A stretch of 64,000 nucleotides of DNA from Sideroxydans sp. (lineage in GTDB: Bacteria > Pseudomonadota > Gammaproteobacteria > Burkholderiales > Gallionellaceae), in contig DAIDAG010000068.1 of the NCBI GenBank assembly GCA_027310725.1, forward strand, positions 1 through 64,000, written 5' to 3'. Below the pieces are notes generated by a model. That model was not told the origin of the DNA. It worked only from the letters and a program-made list of their open reading frames with translations, and made no database searches. Shown one piece after another: positions 17,425 to 25,524 of the stretch; the first letter of the stretch is position 1; every line of letters begins with the position of its first letter. A program made the translations under genes and the position numbers.

Positions 17425-18297
17425 ATGAAAAGCCCGTTCGATCTGAGTGATACCGAAAGTTACCTGCGCTGGCGCGAGCAGAAACTCGCTTCCGCGCCGA
17501 AATCGGTGAATGAACTCATCGTCGAAGTGCATGATCCGCGCGCACTGACGCCGCTTGAACACAATGCGCTGGCCGAGTGTGTTCGCCGTAGCAACATGGC
17601 GATCTACGCCAGCCCCTTCCACGATGCCGACACCGAAATCCCGCGCTTGCTGGGCGCCCAATTCGGTCTGGAAAGCCTTGATGCCAACTGGCTGGCGGGC
17701 GAAGACGGCATCTCCGAGATCCGCGTATTCGATAACGGTACGCGCCAAAATTACATCCCCTACACCGACAAACCGATCAAGTGGCACACCGACGGATATT
17801 ACAACCCGCCGGAACGCACTATCCGCGGCATGGTGCTGCATTGCGTGCGCACGGCCAGCAGTGGCGGAGAAAATCAACTGATGGACCACGAGATGGCATA
17901 TCTGCAGTTGCGCGACGAGAACCCGCAACACATCCTGGCATTGATGCAAGCAGATGCGATGACCATTCCGGATCGGGTGGATGAGACGGACGGAGTGCGT
18001 ACCGCACAGAGCGGCCCGGTGTTCTCTCTGGACAGTGGCGGAAATCTGCATATGCGCTACACCGCCCGCACCCGCAGTATCGAATGGAAAAAGGATGCGG
18101 CAACCTTGGCCGCGGTGGCTGCATTGGAACGGCTACTGGCATCCGATACGCCGCACATCTTCCAAGCCCGCCTCGATCCCGGCATGGGTCTGCTATGCAA
18201 CAATGTGCTGCATGACCGCAGTGCATTTATCGACGACCCCGGCCAGCCTTCGCGTTTGCTTTATCGCGCACGTTATCTGGACAGGATGAACACTTGA
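17425..18297 (+). CDS. TauD/TfdA-like Fe(II)/2-oxoglutarate dioxygenase
   Basis: A 290-residue protein with the facial-triad signature HTDGYYNP (His-x-Asp, near residue 120), the second-half histidine LLCNNVLHDRSAF (near 262) and a following arginine (LLYRARYLDR) suited to bind 2-oxoglutarate. TauD relatives hydroxylate sulfonates, carnitine precursors or amino acids; the substrate here is unknown. Translation is probably coupled to the gene before it (TGA then ATG). A link to organosulfur substrates or to modification of a sulfur-pathway protein is only inferred from the context. Confidence 0.82.
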   Translation: MKSPFDLSDTESYLRWREQKLASAPKSVNELIVEVHDPRALTPLEHNALAECVRRSNMAIYASPFHDADTEIPRLLGAQFGLESLDANWLAGEDGISEIRVFDNGTRQNYIPYTDKPIKWHTDGYYNPPERTIRGMVLHCVRTASSGGENQLMDHEMAYLQLRDENPQHILALMQADAMTIPDRVDETDGVRTAQSGPVFSLDSGGNLHMRYTARTRSIEWKKDAATLAAVAALERLLASDTPHIFQARLDPGMGLLCNNVLHDRSAFIDDPGQPSRLLYRARYLDRMNT

Positions 18298-18390
18298 GAA
18301 CCTGCTAAAGCTTTCACGATTCAAGTCGATACCCTTACAGGCAGGCTCGCTTTTAATTCAATTGAAGAAATCCCACTGTAAAGGATATCC

Positions 18391-19578
18391 GTGACCACCC
18401 ATTCACCTTCAATTCTCAGGCAACTCAAATATTCCTTTTTAGGCTTCGGCCTGACCATGGGTTTGGTTTTTCCGCTGTATGCCAACTTCTTCGTTAACTG
18501 GAAAGAAGGCATGCTGGTCTGGTTCTGTCTGGGCTGCATCGTCGCCGGCATTACAATCGGCATCTCCAATCATAAGCTGCTCGAATGGCTGCTCGTACGC
18601 AAATTGCGCATGGTTGCAGTCGCATCAGAGCGCATCCGCAAGGGCGATCTACGTGAAGGCTGCGGCGTGCGCAGTTCGGATACAGTCGGCGAGATCACTG
18701 AGGGCTTCGACGCCATGGCCTCCAGCCTGCGCGAGACTATGGGCGAAGTGGCCAAGTCTGCCGATTCTGTCGACACCACTGCACGCGAAATCGGATCGTC
18801 CATGCAAACGCTGGGGGACGACATGGATAAATATCGCCAGGATGCACAGGAGATTATCAAAGTCATCAATGGAATGGCCGATGCTGCCGACACCATCCTC
18901 ACTTTGTCGGATGCCGCACGAAATAGCGCATCTTCTGCCGATGAGCTCGTGCACAACGGCGTATCTCAAGTGGCCAATACCGAAAAGGCCATTTCCGTAC
19001 TTGATGAAGCCAGTCGCAAAATATCAGCCAATGCAGGCAGTCTTGCGCTCAGCGCCAAAGAGGTCGAGACAGCCGTGTCGGCCATACGCGCCATCGCCGA
19101 GCAAACCAATCTGCTGGCCCTCAATGCCGCCATAGAGGCTGCACGTGCGGGTGAACAAGGCCGCGGGTTCGCTGTCGTGGCAGACGAGGTCAGAAAGCTG
19201 TCTGAACAGGCCGCGCAAGCCACCACACGCATCGATGCCGTTCTCAAAAGAGTCAGTCTCGATGTCGCTTCCACAGTCAGCATTTCGGAAGAGAACGCCA
19301 TCGCAGTCCAGGATGGACTCCGGGCAGCCAAATCATCTTCTGAAATATTCGATCAGATTGAAAAAGCGACTGTAGACATGAGGCACTCGGTCGAGGCTGT
19401 GCGTGAAGCCGCAGACGATCAACAGATGCTGGTGGGCATCGTTCTCTCGCGCATGTCGGAAAGTGAATCACGCACGGAAAGTGTCGCCGATCTCACGAAG
19501 GCTTGTATCAAAGAGGCAGGCCGCATGATTCAGGTGGCGCAAGATCTTAATTCAACTACCAGGAAATTTGTAGTGTGA
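18391..19578 (+). CDS. Methyl-accepting chemotaxis protein
   Basis: A 395-residue receptor with a GTG start. Two membrane helices (about residues 10-31 and 37-55) are separated by only a few residues, so there is no sizeable periplasmic ligand domain. A HAMP-like region (about 60-115) leads to the long coiled-coil signalling domain with the conserved hairpin tip [26 protein letters not shown]. The lack of a sensory domain suggests that it senses an internal, membrane or redox signal. A terminator hairpin follows at 19644. Confidence 0.92.
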   Translation: MTTHSPSILRQLKYSFLGFGLTMGLVFPLYANFFVNWKEGMLVWFCLGCIVAGITIGISNHKLLEWLLVRKLRMVAVASERIRKGDLREGCGVRSSDTVGEITEGFDAMASSLRETMGEVAKSADSVDTTAREIGSSMQTLGDDMDKYRQDAQEIIKVINGMADAADTILTLSDAARNSASSADELVHNGVSQVANTEKAISVLDEASRKISANAGSLALSAKEVETAVSAIRAIAEQTNLLALNAAIEAARAGEQGRGFAVVADEVRKLSEQAAQATTRIDAVLKRVSLDVASTVSISEENAIAVQDGLRAAKSSSEIFDQIEKATVDMRHSVEAVREAADDQQMLVGIVLSRMSESESRTESVADLTKACIKEAGRMIQVAQDLNSTTRKFVV

Positions 19579-19643
19579 GCTTTGGTAAGCTTTTATAAGA
19601 AAGAATCACCCCCTTCGATTGTGTAAAACAAATTCTGCTCGTT

Positions 19644-19672
19644 AAAAAGCCCGCCATTAAGGCGGGCTTTTT
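19644..19672. terminator. Bidirectional terminator between chemoreceptor and FadL-like gene
   Basis: AAAAAGCCCGCC, loop ATTAA, GGCGGGCTTTTT: a 12-base perfect stem with A-tract and T-tract on either side, so it serves both converging genes. Confidence 0.9.
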
Positions 19673-19704
19673 AATTCAAGTCAGACTATTAGTACTAGCC
19701 AGTA

Positions 19705-20967
19705 CTAGTACCAACCGAAAGACAGGCTGAGCGAATCCTCGTGCATGCTGATGTTCGCATTGCCACCACCCAATCCTGGGATAATGGTTCCGCTGACGGT
19801 CTGATTGAAGGCATGGATGTAGGCAAACGTCACTTCTTGCTTGTTTGCGAGTTTCCATGTGCTGCCCAGAGACAGGTGGTTTTGAACAACGCCTGGAGCC
19901 AATACGTTCAATAAAGTCTGGCTGCCCGGAATTTGCTGGTTGTTATGGTTATAACCGGCACGCAAAGTCAGCGTCGAGTCGTAAGCATAACTAACCCCGA
20001 GTTTGACTACCGTCATGTCTTGCCAGCCGAAACCAGGACCACCGGTCGCACCAAGCGGAAGACCAGTACCGCCAGCTGTAGTAGGCAAAGCCGTAAACGA
20101 GTTACCTACGGAGCCAACTCCACTGTAATTGATACGCTCGACATCGAAAGCTACCGTGGTCTGTTGGGTAGCTTTGACTGCTGCACCAAGACCATAGTTG
20201 GACGGTATATCGAAACTTCCTTGATCAGCAAACAGGCCTTTGTAATTGCTGAATTTGCTCATCTTGGTCTTGGTCTGGTAGGTAGCACCCAAGGTCACCA
20301 TGGGGCTAACTTCTCCAGTCCAGCCGATCCTTAATCCATAACCCGTCGATGTATCCGTTCCTTTATTGGTTACAAAACCTGGATTGCTGGAAAAGAATGC
20401 ATTATCGAAAGCCTGCAATCCGGTTGCGCTGAACATCTGATAGGCCAGGTTCAAGGAAACACCAACTGAGTTGTTTGCATTGATCTTCTGTGACCAGGTT
20501 GGCGCGATGAAGAGTTGTTCCAGATTGATACCTAACGGCCCCGTTCCTCCCAGGAAATTGGTATCGTACTGGGTGTTCATGCCGCCATTGCCAAATACCG
20601 AGACACCGACTGAAGTGTCAGCGCTGATCAATTTGTTATAGCCGAACGACGGAATATAGAACATGCTCCTGCCGTTTCCGTCAAAATTGCCATTCGTAAA
20701 ACCAGGATTTTGGGCACCACTTATTTCTGCGCTGCGAGTTGGCTTGAAAAAGATCAGTCCGACATCAACACGATCTCCGACCATCACCATACCGGCTGGA
20801 TTATTCGCAGCCGCAAGTGAATCCATGGGCAGCGCAATACTTGCTCCGCCCATACCTTCGTTTTGCGAGCCATAGCCGATTGGAAAATAACCATTGGTGG
20901 CATTCGCCAACGGCGATGCCACCATACCCAACGAAAACAATGAAGCTACGATCTTTTTGATTCTCAT
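19705..20967 (-). CDS. OmpP1/FadL-family outer membrane transporter
   Basis: A 420-residue beta-barrel protein with signal peptide (residues 1-23, ending ANA) and the N-terminal FadL-type sequence TNGYFPIGYGSQNEGMGGASIA. The C-terminus (SLSLSFGWY) ends in an aromatic residue, as outer membrane barrels do. FadL proteins pass hydrophobic compounds across the outer membrane. Here, among sulfur genes and with no fatty-acid genes nearby, transport of hydrophobic sulfur species is conceivable but unproven. Confidence 0.9.
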   Translation of the reverse strand: MRIKKIVASLFSLGMVASPLANATNGYFPIGYGSQNEGMGGASIALPMDSLAAANNPAGMVMVGDRVDVGLIFFKPTRSAEISGAQNPGFTNGNFDGNGRSMFYIPSFGYNKLISADTSVGVSVFGNGGMNTQYDTNFLGGTGPLGINLEQLFIAPTWSQKINANNSVGVSLNLAYQMFSATGLQAFDNAFFSSNPGFVTNKGTDTSTGYGLRIGWTGEVSPMVTLGATYQTKTKMSKFSNYKGLFADQGSFDIPSNYGLGAAVKATQQTTVAFDVERINYSGVGSVGNSFTALPTTAGGTGLPLGATGGPGFGWQDMTVVKLGVSYAYDSTLTLRAGYNHNNQQIPGSQTLLNVLAPGVVQNHLSLGSTWKLANKQEVTFAYIHAFNQTVSGTIIPGLGGGNANISMHEDSLSLSFGWY

Positions 20968-21041
20968 GCTTCTCTCCCCTGATTGTGAAAATGCCCCTAT
21001 GGCATCTCAAGTTACAACACCCTGATACAACAAACCTCGTC

Positions 21042-21512
21042 TTATATGAACAGACAGATATCCGTGTCTCCGGCGAAGCCCATGAACGTGGCTGCACCGC
21101 CGTATTCGCACTGTTCGATGAACTCGCTCTTGTCGAATTCAAACAAATCGACGGTCATCTGGCAAGCAACGAATTTCACATCCGCTTCCAGGCAAAGGTC
21201 ACGCAATTCCTGCAGCGAAGCGACACCATGCTTCTTGAGCTTCTGCTTCATCATCATGGTCGCCATGGATTCCATGCCGGGCAGCATCTGCACCATCACC
21301 GGCATCGGTATCGGCATCGGCATCGCCGGGTTGGCGAGCGGGCTGATCATCACAGTCGACAGATCCTTGCGCAGCAATTGCAGGCCGTAGAAGGTAAAGA
21401 AAATCTGTACGTCATAACCCAATGCAGCGGCTGTCGAAGCCAGAATGAACGGCGGATACGCCATGTCCAGTGTGCCTTTGGTGGCGATGATCGCCATTTT
21501 TTTGGTAGCCAT
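21042..21512 (-). CDS. dsrE2: DsrE2-like sulfurtransferase
   Basis: A 156-residue DsrE/F-superfamily protein of the DsrE2 type: KKMAIIATKGTLDMAYPPFILASTAAALG at the start, a Pro/Met-rich hydrophobic segment (about residues 58-82) that may contact the membrane, and the sulfur-binding cysteine in VKFVACQMTVDLF. It lies 37 bases downstream of tusA. In other sulfur oxidisers rhd-tusA-dsrE2 forms a relay that mobilises persulfide sulfur; here the rhodanese is not adjacent. Confidence 0.92.
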   Translation of the reverse strand: MATKKMAIIATKGTLDMAYPPFILASTAAALGYDVQIFFTFYGLQLLRKDLSTVMISPLANPAMPMPIPMPVMVQMLPGMESMATMMMKQKLKKHGVASLQELRDLCLEADVKFVACQMTVDLFEFDKSEFIEQCEYGGAATFMGFAGDTDICLFI

Positions 21513-21549
21513 TCTTGCCCCTTAATATGTTTGGTTGCAGGTGATTCGA

Positions 21550-21777
21550 TTACTTCTTCTTCATGTAAAACACGTATTCGCCATTGACTTCTTCCTGGCT
21601 CAATAGCGGGTTGCCAGTCTGCTCGGCAAATGCGGCCATATCTTTCACCGAACCGCAATCGGTCGAGATGACCTTGAGGACCTGATTGGAAGTCATGTCT
21701 GCAAGCGCCTTCTTGGTCTTCACGATGGGCAAGGGGCAAGACATACCGCGCGCGTTCAGTTCTTTATCAAAATTCAT
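21550..21777 (-). CDS. tusA: TusA sulfur-carrier protein
   Basis: A 75-residue single-domain TusA with the CPxP motif (ARGMSCPLPIVKTKKAL). I start it at the ATG at 21777 (MNFDKELNARG) because GGGAGAAG precedes it; the ORF-track version adds 19 unlikely residues. In sulfur oxidisers TusA passes sulfane sulfur to DsrEFH. It is paired with dsrE2. Confidence 0.94.
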   Translation of the reverse strand: MNFDKELNARGMSCPLPIVKTKKALADMTSNQVLKVISTDCGSVKDMAAFAEQTGNPLLSQEEVNGEYVFYMKKK

Positions 21778-21879
21778 TATTTCTTCTCCCACGAGTGAAT
21801 TAAAACTACTACCGAAAAAAGTGCGTCGCCGCACATAACTTGAGTTGCATTATAGGGATAAGCAACCCTACAACGTCCA

Positions 21880-21895
21880 TAGCCACCAAGGGTAA
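21880..21895. promoter_or_regulatory. Degenerate copy of the NarL-like dyad upstream of tusA
   Basis: TAGCCACCAAGGGTAA has the same 7-2-7 layout as the stronger sites but breaks the CCC half (CCA). Half-site-like CAACCCT and TAGGGTT occur on either side (21863, 21913). It is about 100 bases upstream of tusA. Weak evidence. Confidence 0.25.
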
Positions 21896-22097
21896 AATAC
21901 GATAGCTCTTTAGGGTTATCTTTAAGCATCTGCTTATATATGGTCCCGCCGGCGACAACAATCGTACTCCCAATCTTAAACTACTCCCAGCATCAGGAAT
22001 ATCGCACGGCCCAGTCGGTATCTTGCCTACCCGCGCGAAAAGCGCGCGTGTGAGTCAATAGAGTTCAATATCTACGGCTCAAATGAAATACACGGCT

Positions 22098-23795
22098 TCA
22101 ATGGAATTCAGTCTGCCGGTCCAGACGCAGGCAGATTTCATCGATCGCCATCCTGTCGGTCGCAAAAATGTTTTCCGCGCTGATTTTATCGGTCAGACCC
22201 GTTCTATCCATCACGTCGGATACTTGCTTCTTTAACCCGCTGAACGTCAGCTTGATCCCGCTCTTCTGGAAACGCTCAAGCAGATTGCGCAGCATCTCGA
22301 TACCAGATGCATCGATCTCGTTGATGCCGCTCGATTGGACGAGAATGCATTCCATCTCCGGGTTCTCCCGTTCCAGCTTCAGCAGCGCATCTTCAAAATA
22401 CGAGACGTTCACGAAACGCAATGCGCCGTCAAAACGGATCGCTCCCAGCTTCGGGTGCAACGGAGGCAGGTTGTGGCGTACGGCATCGCGCAGGGTGGTG
22501 TCGCTATGCAGACCCAGCACGGCTATCCTTGGACGCATCATGCGATAGAGCAACAGCGAGAGAGACAGGATGATGCCGGTGAGGATACCGTTTTGTATAT
22601 TCGGCGCAAAAGCCAGGGTCGCTGTAAAAGTGACAATCGCGGCAATGCCATCATCCCGGCTTGCCCTCCACGCGTTCCTGACGGACTGGAAATTGATGAG
22701 ATTGATGACTGCCATCATGATGATGGCGGCAAGAACCGGCTTAGGCAGATGGAAAAGCAAAGACGTAAAGAAGAGTAATGTGAGAAGCACGAAAACTGCA
22801 GAGATGATGGATGACAATGGCGTCCTGGCATCCGATGCGAGGTTGAGCGCCGATCGGGAGAATGAGCCGCTCACCGGCATCGATTGGCAAAATGCAGCCG
22901 CCACCTTGGCCAGCCCCTGCCCGATCAGTTCCTTGTTCTCATCCCAGGGTTGGCGGGTCTTGATGGCGATCACCTTGCAGCTCGACATGGCTTCCATGAA
23001 ACTGATCAGGGCAATCACGAAACTGGCGGGCAAGAGCGCGACAGTCGCGTGCCAATCCAAAGGCGGAAGGCTCAGGGTCGGCAGGCCTTGTGGCACGACC
23101 CCGACTACCCTGCCCCCCAAATTGGCATAGTCGATCACATAGCTGATCCAGGTCAGTGAAGCAACCGTCATCAACACGCCGGGCAGCTTGGGTGCAAATC
23201 TCTTGAAGCCAAGCAGCATGAAGATGGCGGATATGCCGAACCCGATCGAAAGCGCATGTGCGGTATCTATATGCATCAGCACCCGGCTAATATCGAGCAA
23301 AAAATGTTCCGACTGCGCGGCCGGGATGCCCAATAAAGTCGGCAATTGCGACAGCCCGATAATGATTGCCGCGGCATTGATAAATCCCATCAGCACCGGA
23401 TTGGACAAAAAATTGAGCAGAACGCCTACCCGAAACAGTCCGAACGCAATTTGAAACAAGCCGGAAACCAACGCCAATAAAATTGCATAGGAGTAGAACA
23501 GCTCACTGCCATGTCCTGCCAGCGGCGCGATACTGGCTGCTGTCAGCAGGGATGTCATTGCAACAGGACCGGTCGACAATTGATTGGACGAACCGAACAA
23601 GGCGCCAATCACCGTTGGAATCAATGCAGCATACAAGCCGTAATAAGCCGGAACTCCCGCAAGTTGTGCATAGGCCAATGACTGTGGGATCGCAACCAGG
23701 GAGACCGTGATGCCGGCAACCAGATCGGCCTTAAGAGTGCCGGCCCGCATGTCAAAACGCCCAACAAAATTGCGCCAAATTGCCTGCGGGTTCAT
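22098..23795 (-). CDS. SulP (SLC26) family anion transporter with STAS domain
   Basis: A 565-residue permease. The N-terminal family sequence is clear (DLVAGITVSLVAIPQSLAYAQLAGVPAYYGLYAALIP, residues about 23-59), about 12-14 membrane segments follow, and the C-terminal STAS domain spans about 440-560 (SGINEIDASGIEMLRNL). SulP proteins move sulfate, bicarbonate or other anions. It lies 16 bases downstream of soeC, so it is probably co-transcribed with soeABC, which fits export of sulfate or import of sulfite or bicarbonate. Confidence 0.93.
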   Translation of the reverse strand: MNPQAIWRNFVGRFDMRAGTLKADLVAGITVSLVAIPQSLAYAQLAGVPAYYGLYAALIPTVIGALFGSSNQLSTGPVAMTSLLTAASIAPLAGHGSELFYSYAILLALVSGLFQIAFGLFRVGVLLNFLSNPVLMGFINAAAIIIGLSQLPTLLGIPAAQSEHFLLDISRVLMHIDTAHALSIGFGISAIFMLLGFKRFAPKLPGVLMTVASLTWISYVIDYANLGGRVVGVVPQGLPTLSLPPLDWHATVALLPASFVIALISFMEAMSSCKVIAIKTRQPWDENKELIGQGLAKVAAAFCQSMPVSGSFSRSALNLASDARTPLSSIISAVFVLLTLLFFTSLLFHLPKPVLAAIIMMAVINLINFQSVRNAWRASRDDGIAAIVTFTATLAFAPNIQNGILTGIILSLSLLLYRMMRPRIAVLGLHSDTTLRDAVRHNLPPLHPKLGAIRFDGALRFVNVSYFEDALLKLERENPEMECILVQSSGINEIDASGIEMLRNLLERFQKSGIKLTFSGLKKQVSDVMDRTGLTDKISAENIFATDRMAIDEICLRLDRQTEFH

Positions 23796-23811
23796 TGTTC
23801 CATCTCCACGT

Positions 23812-24783
23812 TCAACCTATGGTTTGATAGTAAAGATTTTGCGGGTGATTGGCTTGCGCGAAGAAGAACCAGCGCTCGGCAAGGAGTCCGATGTACTGCA
23901 GCGCAAACGCGAGACCGAGAAGCGATGGAGTAAATATGCCCAGTGCCAGCAAAAGCAGCGGCATCACAAAAGCCAGAAGCAGAAAGGCCGGTTTGATCGT
24001 ACGCAGGAATGCCGGACTCTTGCCATGGAAGAATTCGCGGGTATTGAACGAGCCCCCCATGGCGCCCATCGAGCGTTGCACGATGTGCGGATGCTTTACG
24101 CCGATGGCAGTCTGCATCGTGGATTTCGGTTTGAGGCGCGCGTTGCGTATCAAGGATGCGATGCGTCCGACGAATGCAAGCAAAGTGATGATAATCGCCC
24201 AGCCAACGAAGAAATAGGTCTGTGACGGTGCTGCCAATGCCGCATAAAAAGCCGCCAGTATGAAACCGGAAGATCCTCCCATCAGGATATAGTTGATGAC
24301 CGTCAGCGGAGAGTACCATTCGCGGAGAAAGCGCAGGCAGGCGTAGACCATACCGGTACAGACGAACAGCACGAACGCCAGAAATGTACCGATGTAGCCT
24401 ATCACGACTGACAGATCGATAAGCAGGCCGCTCGGCAAGGTCACCACTTCGGGTCGCAATCCGGCCAGGTGAGAGACGCCATAAGCGAATATCGCCCCCA
24501 TGAATATCGGCAATGCAATCACTTCACGCGACAGCCAGGAGGTACGCCATTGCGACGCTGCGCGCCATGCACGCTCCGGCCTACCAAGGTGAAAGAACGA
24601 AGCGATCAACCCTCCTCCCAGAAGCAGCAGCGCAATGGCGCTTCCATAACCATAGAAGGCATCCGACTGCATCGGCAGAAGGCCGAACAGGGCATAAGAT
24701 TGATGTGTGAACAGCGCTAGGAACAAGCCTTGCCCGGCACCGAGCAAGGTCGTCAAAAAAATCACGGAAAAAGCAGGTTTCAT
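23812..24783 (-). CDS. soeC: SoeC, membrane anchor of sulfite dehydrogenase
   Basis: A 323-residue DmsC/NrfD-like membrane protein with about eight hydrophobic helices (KPAFSVIFLTTLLGAGQGLFLALF at the start; HLGRPERAWRA loop). In SoeABC it anchors the cytoplasm-facing SoeAB and passes electrons to quinone. The gene lies nine bases after soeB. Confidence 0.9.
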   Translation of the reverse strand: MKPAFSVIFLTTLLGAGQGLFLALFTHQSYALFGLLPMQSDAFYGYGSAIALLLLGGGLIASFFHLGRPERAWRAASQWRTSWLSREVIALPIFMGAIFAYGVSHLAGLRPEVVTLPSGLLIDLSVVIGYIGTFLAFVLFVCTGMVYACLRFLREWYSPLTVINYILMGGSSGFILAAFYAALAAPSQTYFFVGWAIIITLLAFVGRIASLIRNARLKPKSTMQTAIGVKHPHIVQRSMGAMGGSFNTREFFHGKSPAFLRTIKPAFLLLAFVMPLLLLALGIFTPSLLGLAFALQYIGLLAERWFFFAQANHPQNLYYQTIG

Positions 24784-24792
24784 AATTCCTCG

Positions 24793-25524
24793 TTACCAGG
24801 CAGAAGCATCGTCCATTGACGGCGCACCCTTTGCAGGTTTGGGCAGTTGGCCGTCCACTTTGAGCGGATTGTCCGCACGTTCCAGCTCGTCCATGTGTAT
24901 CTTGAGCTTGGTCTTGCGGCGCGGCAAATAATGATTGGCGGGATGCGTACCCCACTCCGGCATCAGCGGATAGCCGCCGTCCTCGCGTATCGCTTGCGAT
25001 ATCTCGGATTCGGGATCGTGGATATCGCCGAACAGACGTGCACTGGTCGGACACGCTTTCACGCAGGACGGTTTGCGGTCGATCTCGGCCAGCGACTCGT
25101 CGTAGATGCGATCCACACACAAGGTGCATTTTTTCATCACCTTCTCTTTTTCATCGAATTCACGAGCGCCGTACGGGCAGGCCCAGGTGCAATACTTGCA
25201 GCCGATGCACTTGTCGTAATCCACCAGTACGATGCCATCCTCCTTGCGCTTGTATGACGCACCGGTCGGGCACACCGGCACACAGGGCGGATCTTCGCAA
25301 TGCAGGCAGGATTTTGGGAAATGCAACGTCTCGCTGTTCGGATATTCGCCGATCTCGAAAGTCTGCACGCGATTGAAGAACGTGCCGGTCGGATCGGCGC
25401 CATAAGGGTTCTCGTCGCACAACGGTCCGGCCGAACCGGAGGTGTTCCATTCCTTGCAACTGGTCACGCAGGCATGACAACCGACGCAGACGTTAAGGTC
25501 GATCACAAGTGCCAATTGGGTCAT
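24793..25524 (-). CDS. soeB: SoeB, iron-sulfur subunit of sulfite dehydrogenase
   Basis: A 243-residue ferredoxin-type subunit without a Tat signal, with four [4Fe-4S] motifs (CVGCHACVTSCKEW, CLHCEDPPCVPVC, CIGCKYCTWAC, CTLCVDR). The lack of a signal supports the cytoplasmic location that distinguishes SoeABC from periplasmic relatives. It overlaps soeA by four bases. Confidence 0.92.
   Translation of the reverse strand: MTQLALVIDLNVCVGCHACVTSCKEWNTSGSAGPLCDENPYGADPTGTFFNRVQTFEIGEYPNSETLHFPKSCLHCEDPPCVPVCPTGASYKRKEDGIVLVDYDKCIGCKYCTWACPYGAREFDEKEKVMKKCTLCVDRIYDESLAEIDRKPSCVKACPTSARLFGDIHDPESEISQAIREDGGYPLMPEWGTHPANHYLPRRKTKLKIHMDELERADNPLKVDGQLPKPAKGAPSMDDASAW

Noticed and set aside
14728-18390. 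CRISPR array near the Cas6-like gene
   Set aside because: I looked for regularly spaced repeats on both sides of the gene and across the window's gaps and saw none; no other cas genes are present.
20990-21005. ATGCC-CCTAT-GGCAT dyad upstream of the FadL-like gene as another regulon site
   Set aside because: The spacing and core differ from the CCC-N4-GGG family, so I did not include it.
22032-22046. CGCGC-GAAAA-GCGCG hairpin after sulP as a terminator
   Set aside because: Only a 5-bp stem and no T-run on either strand; could be chance.
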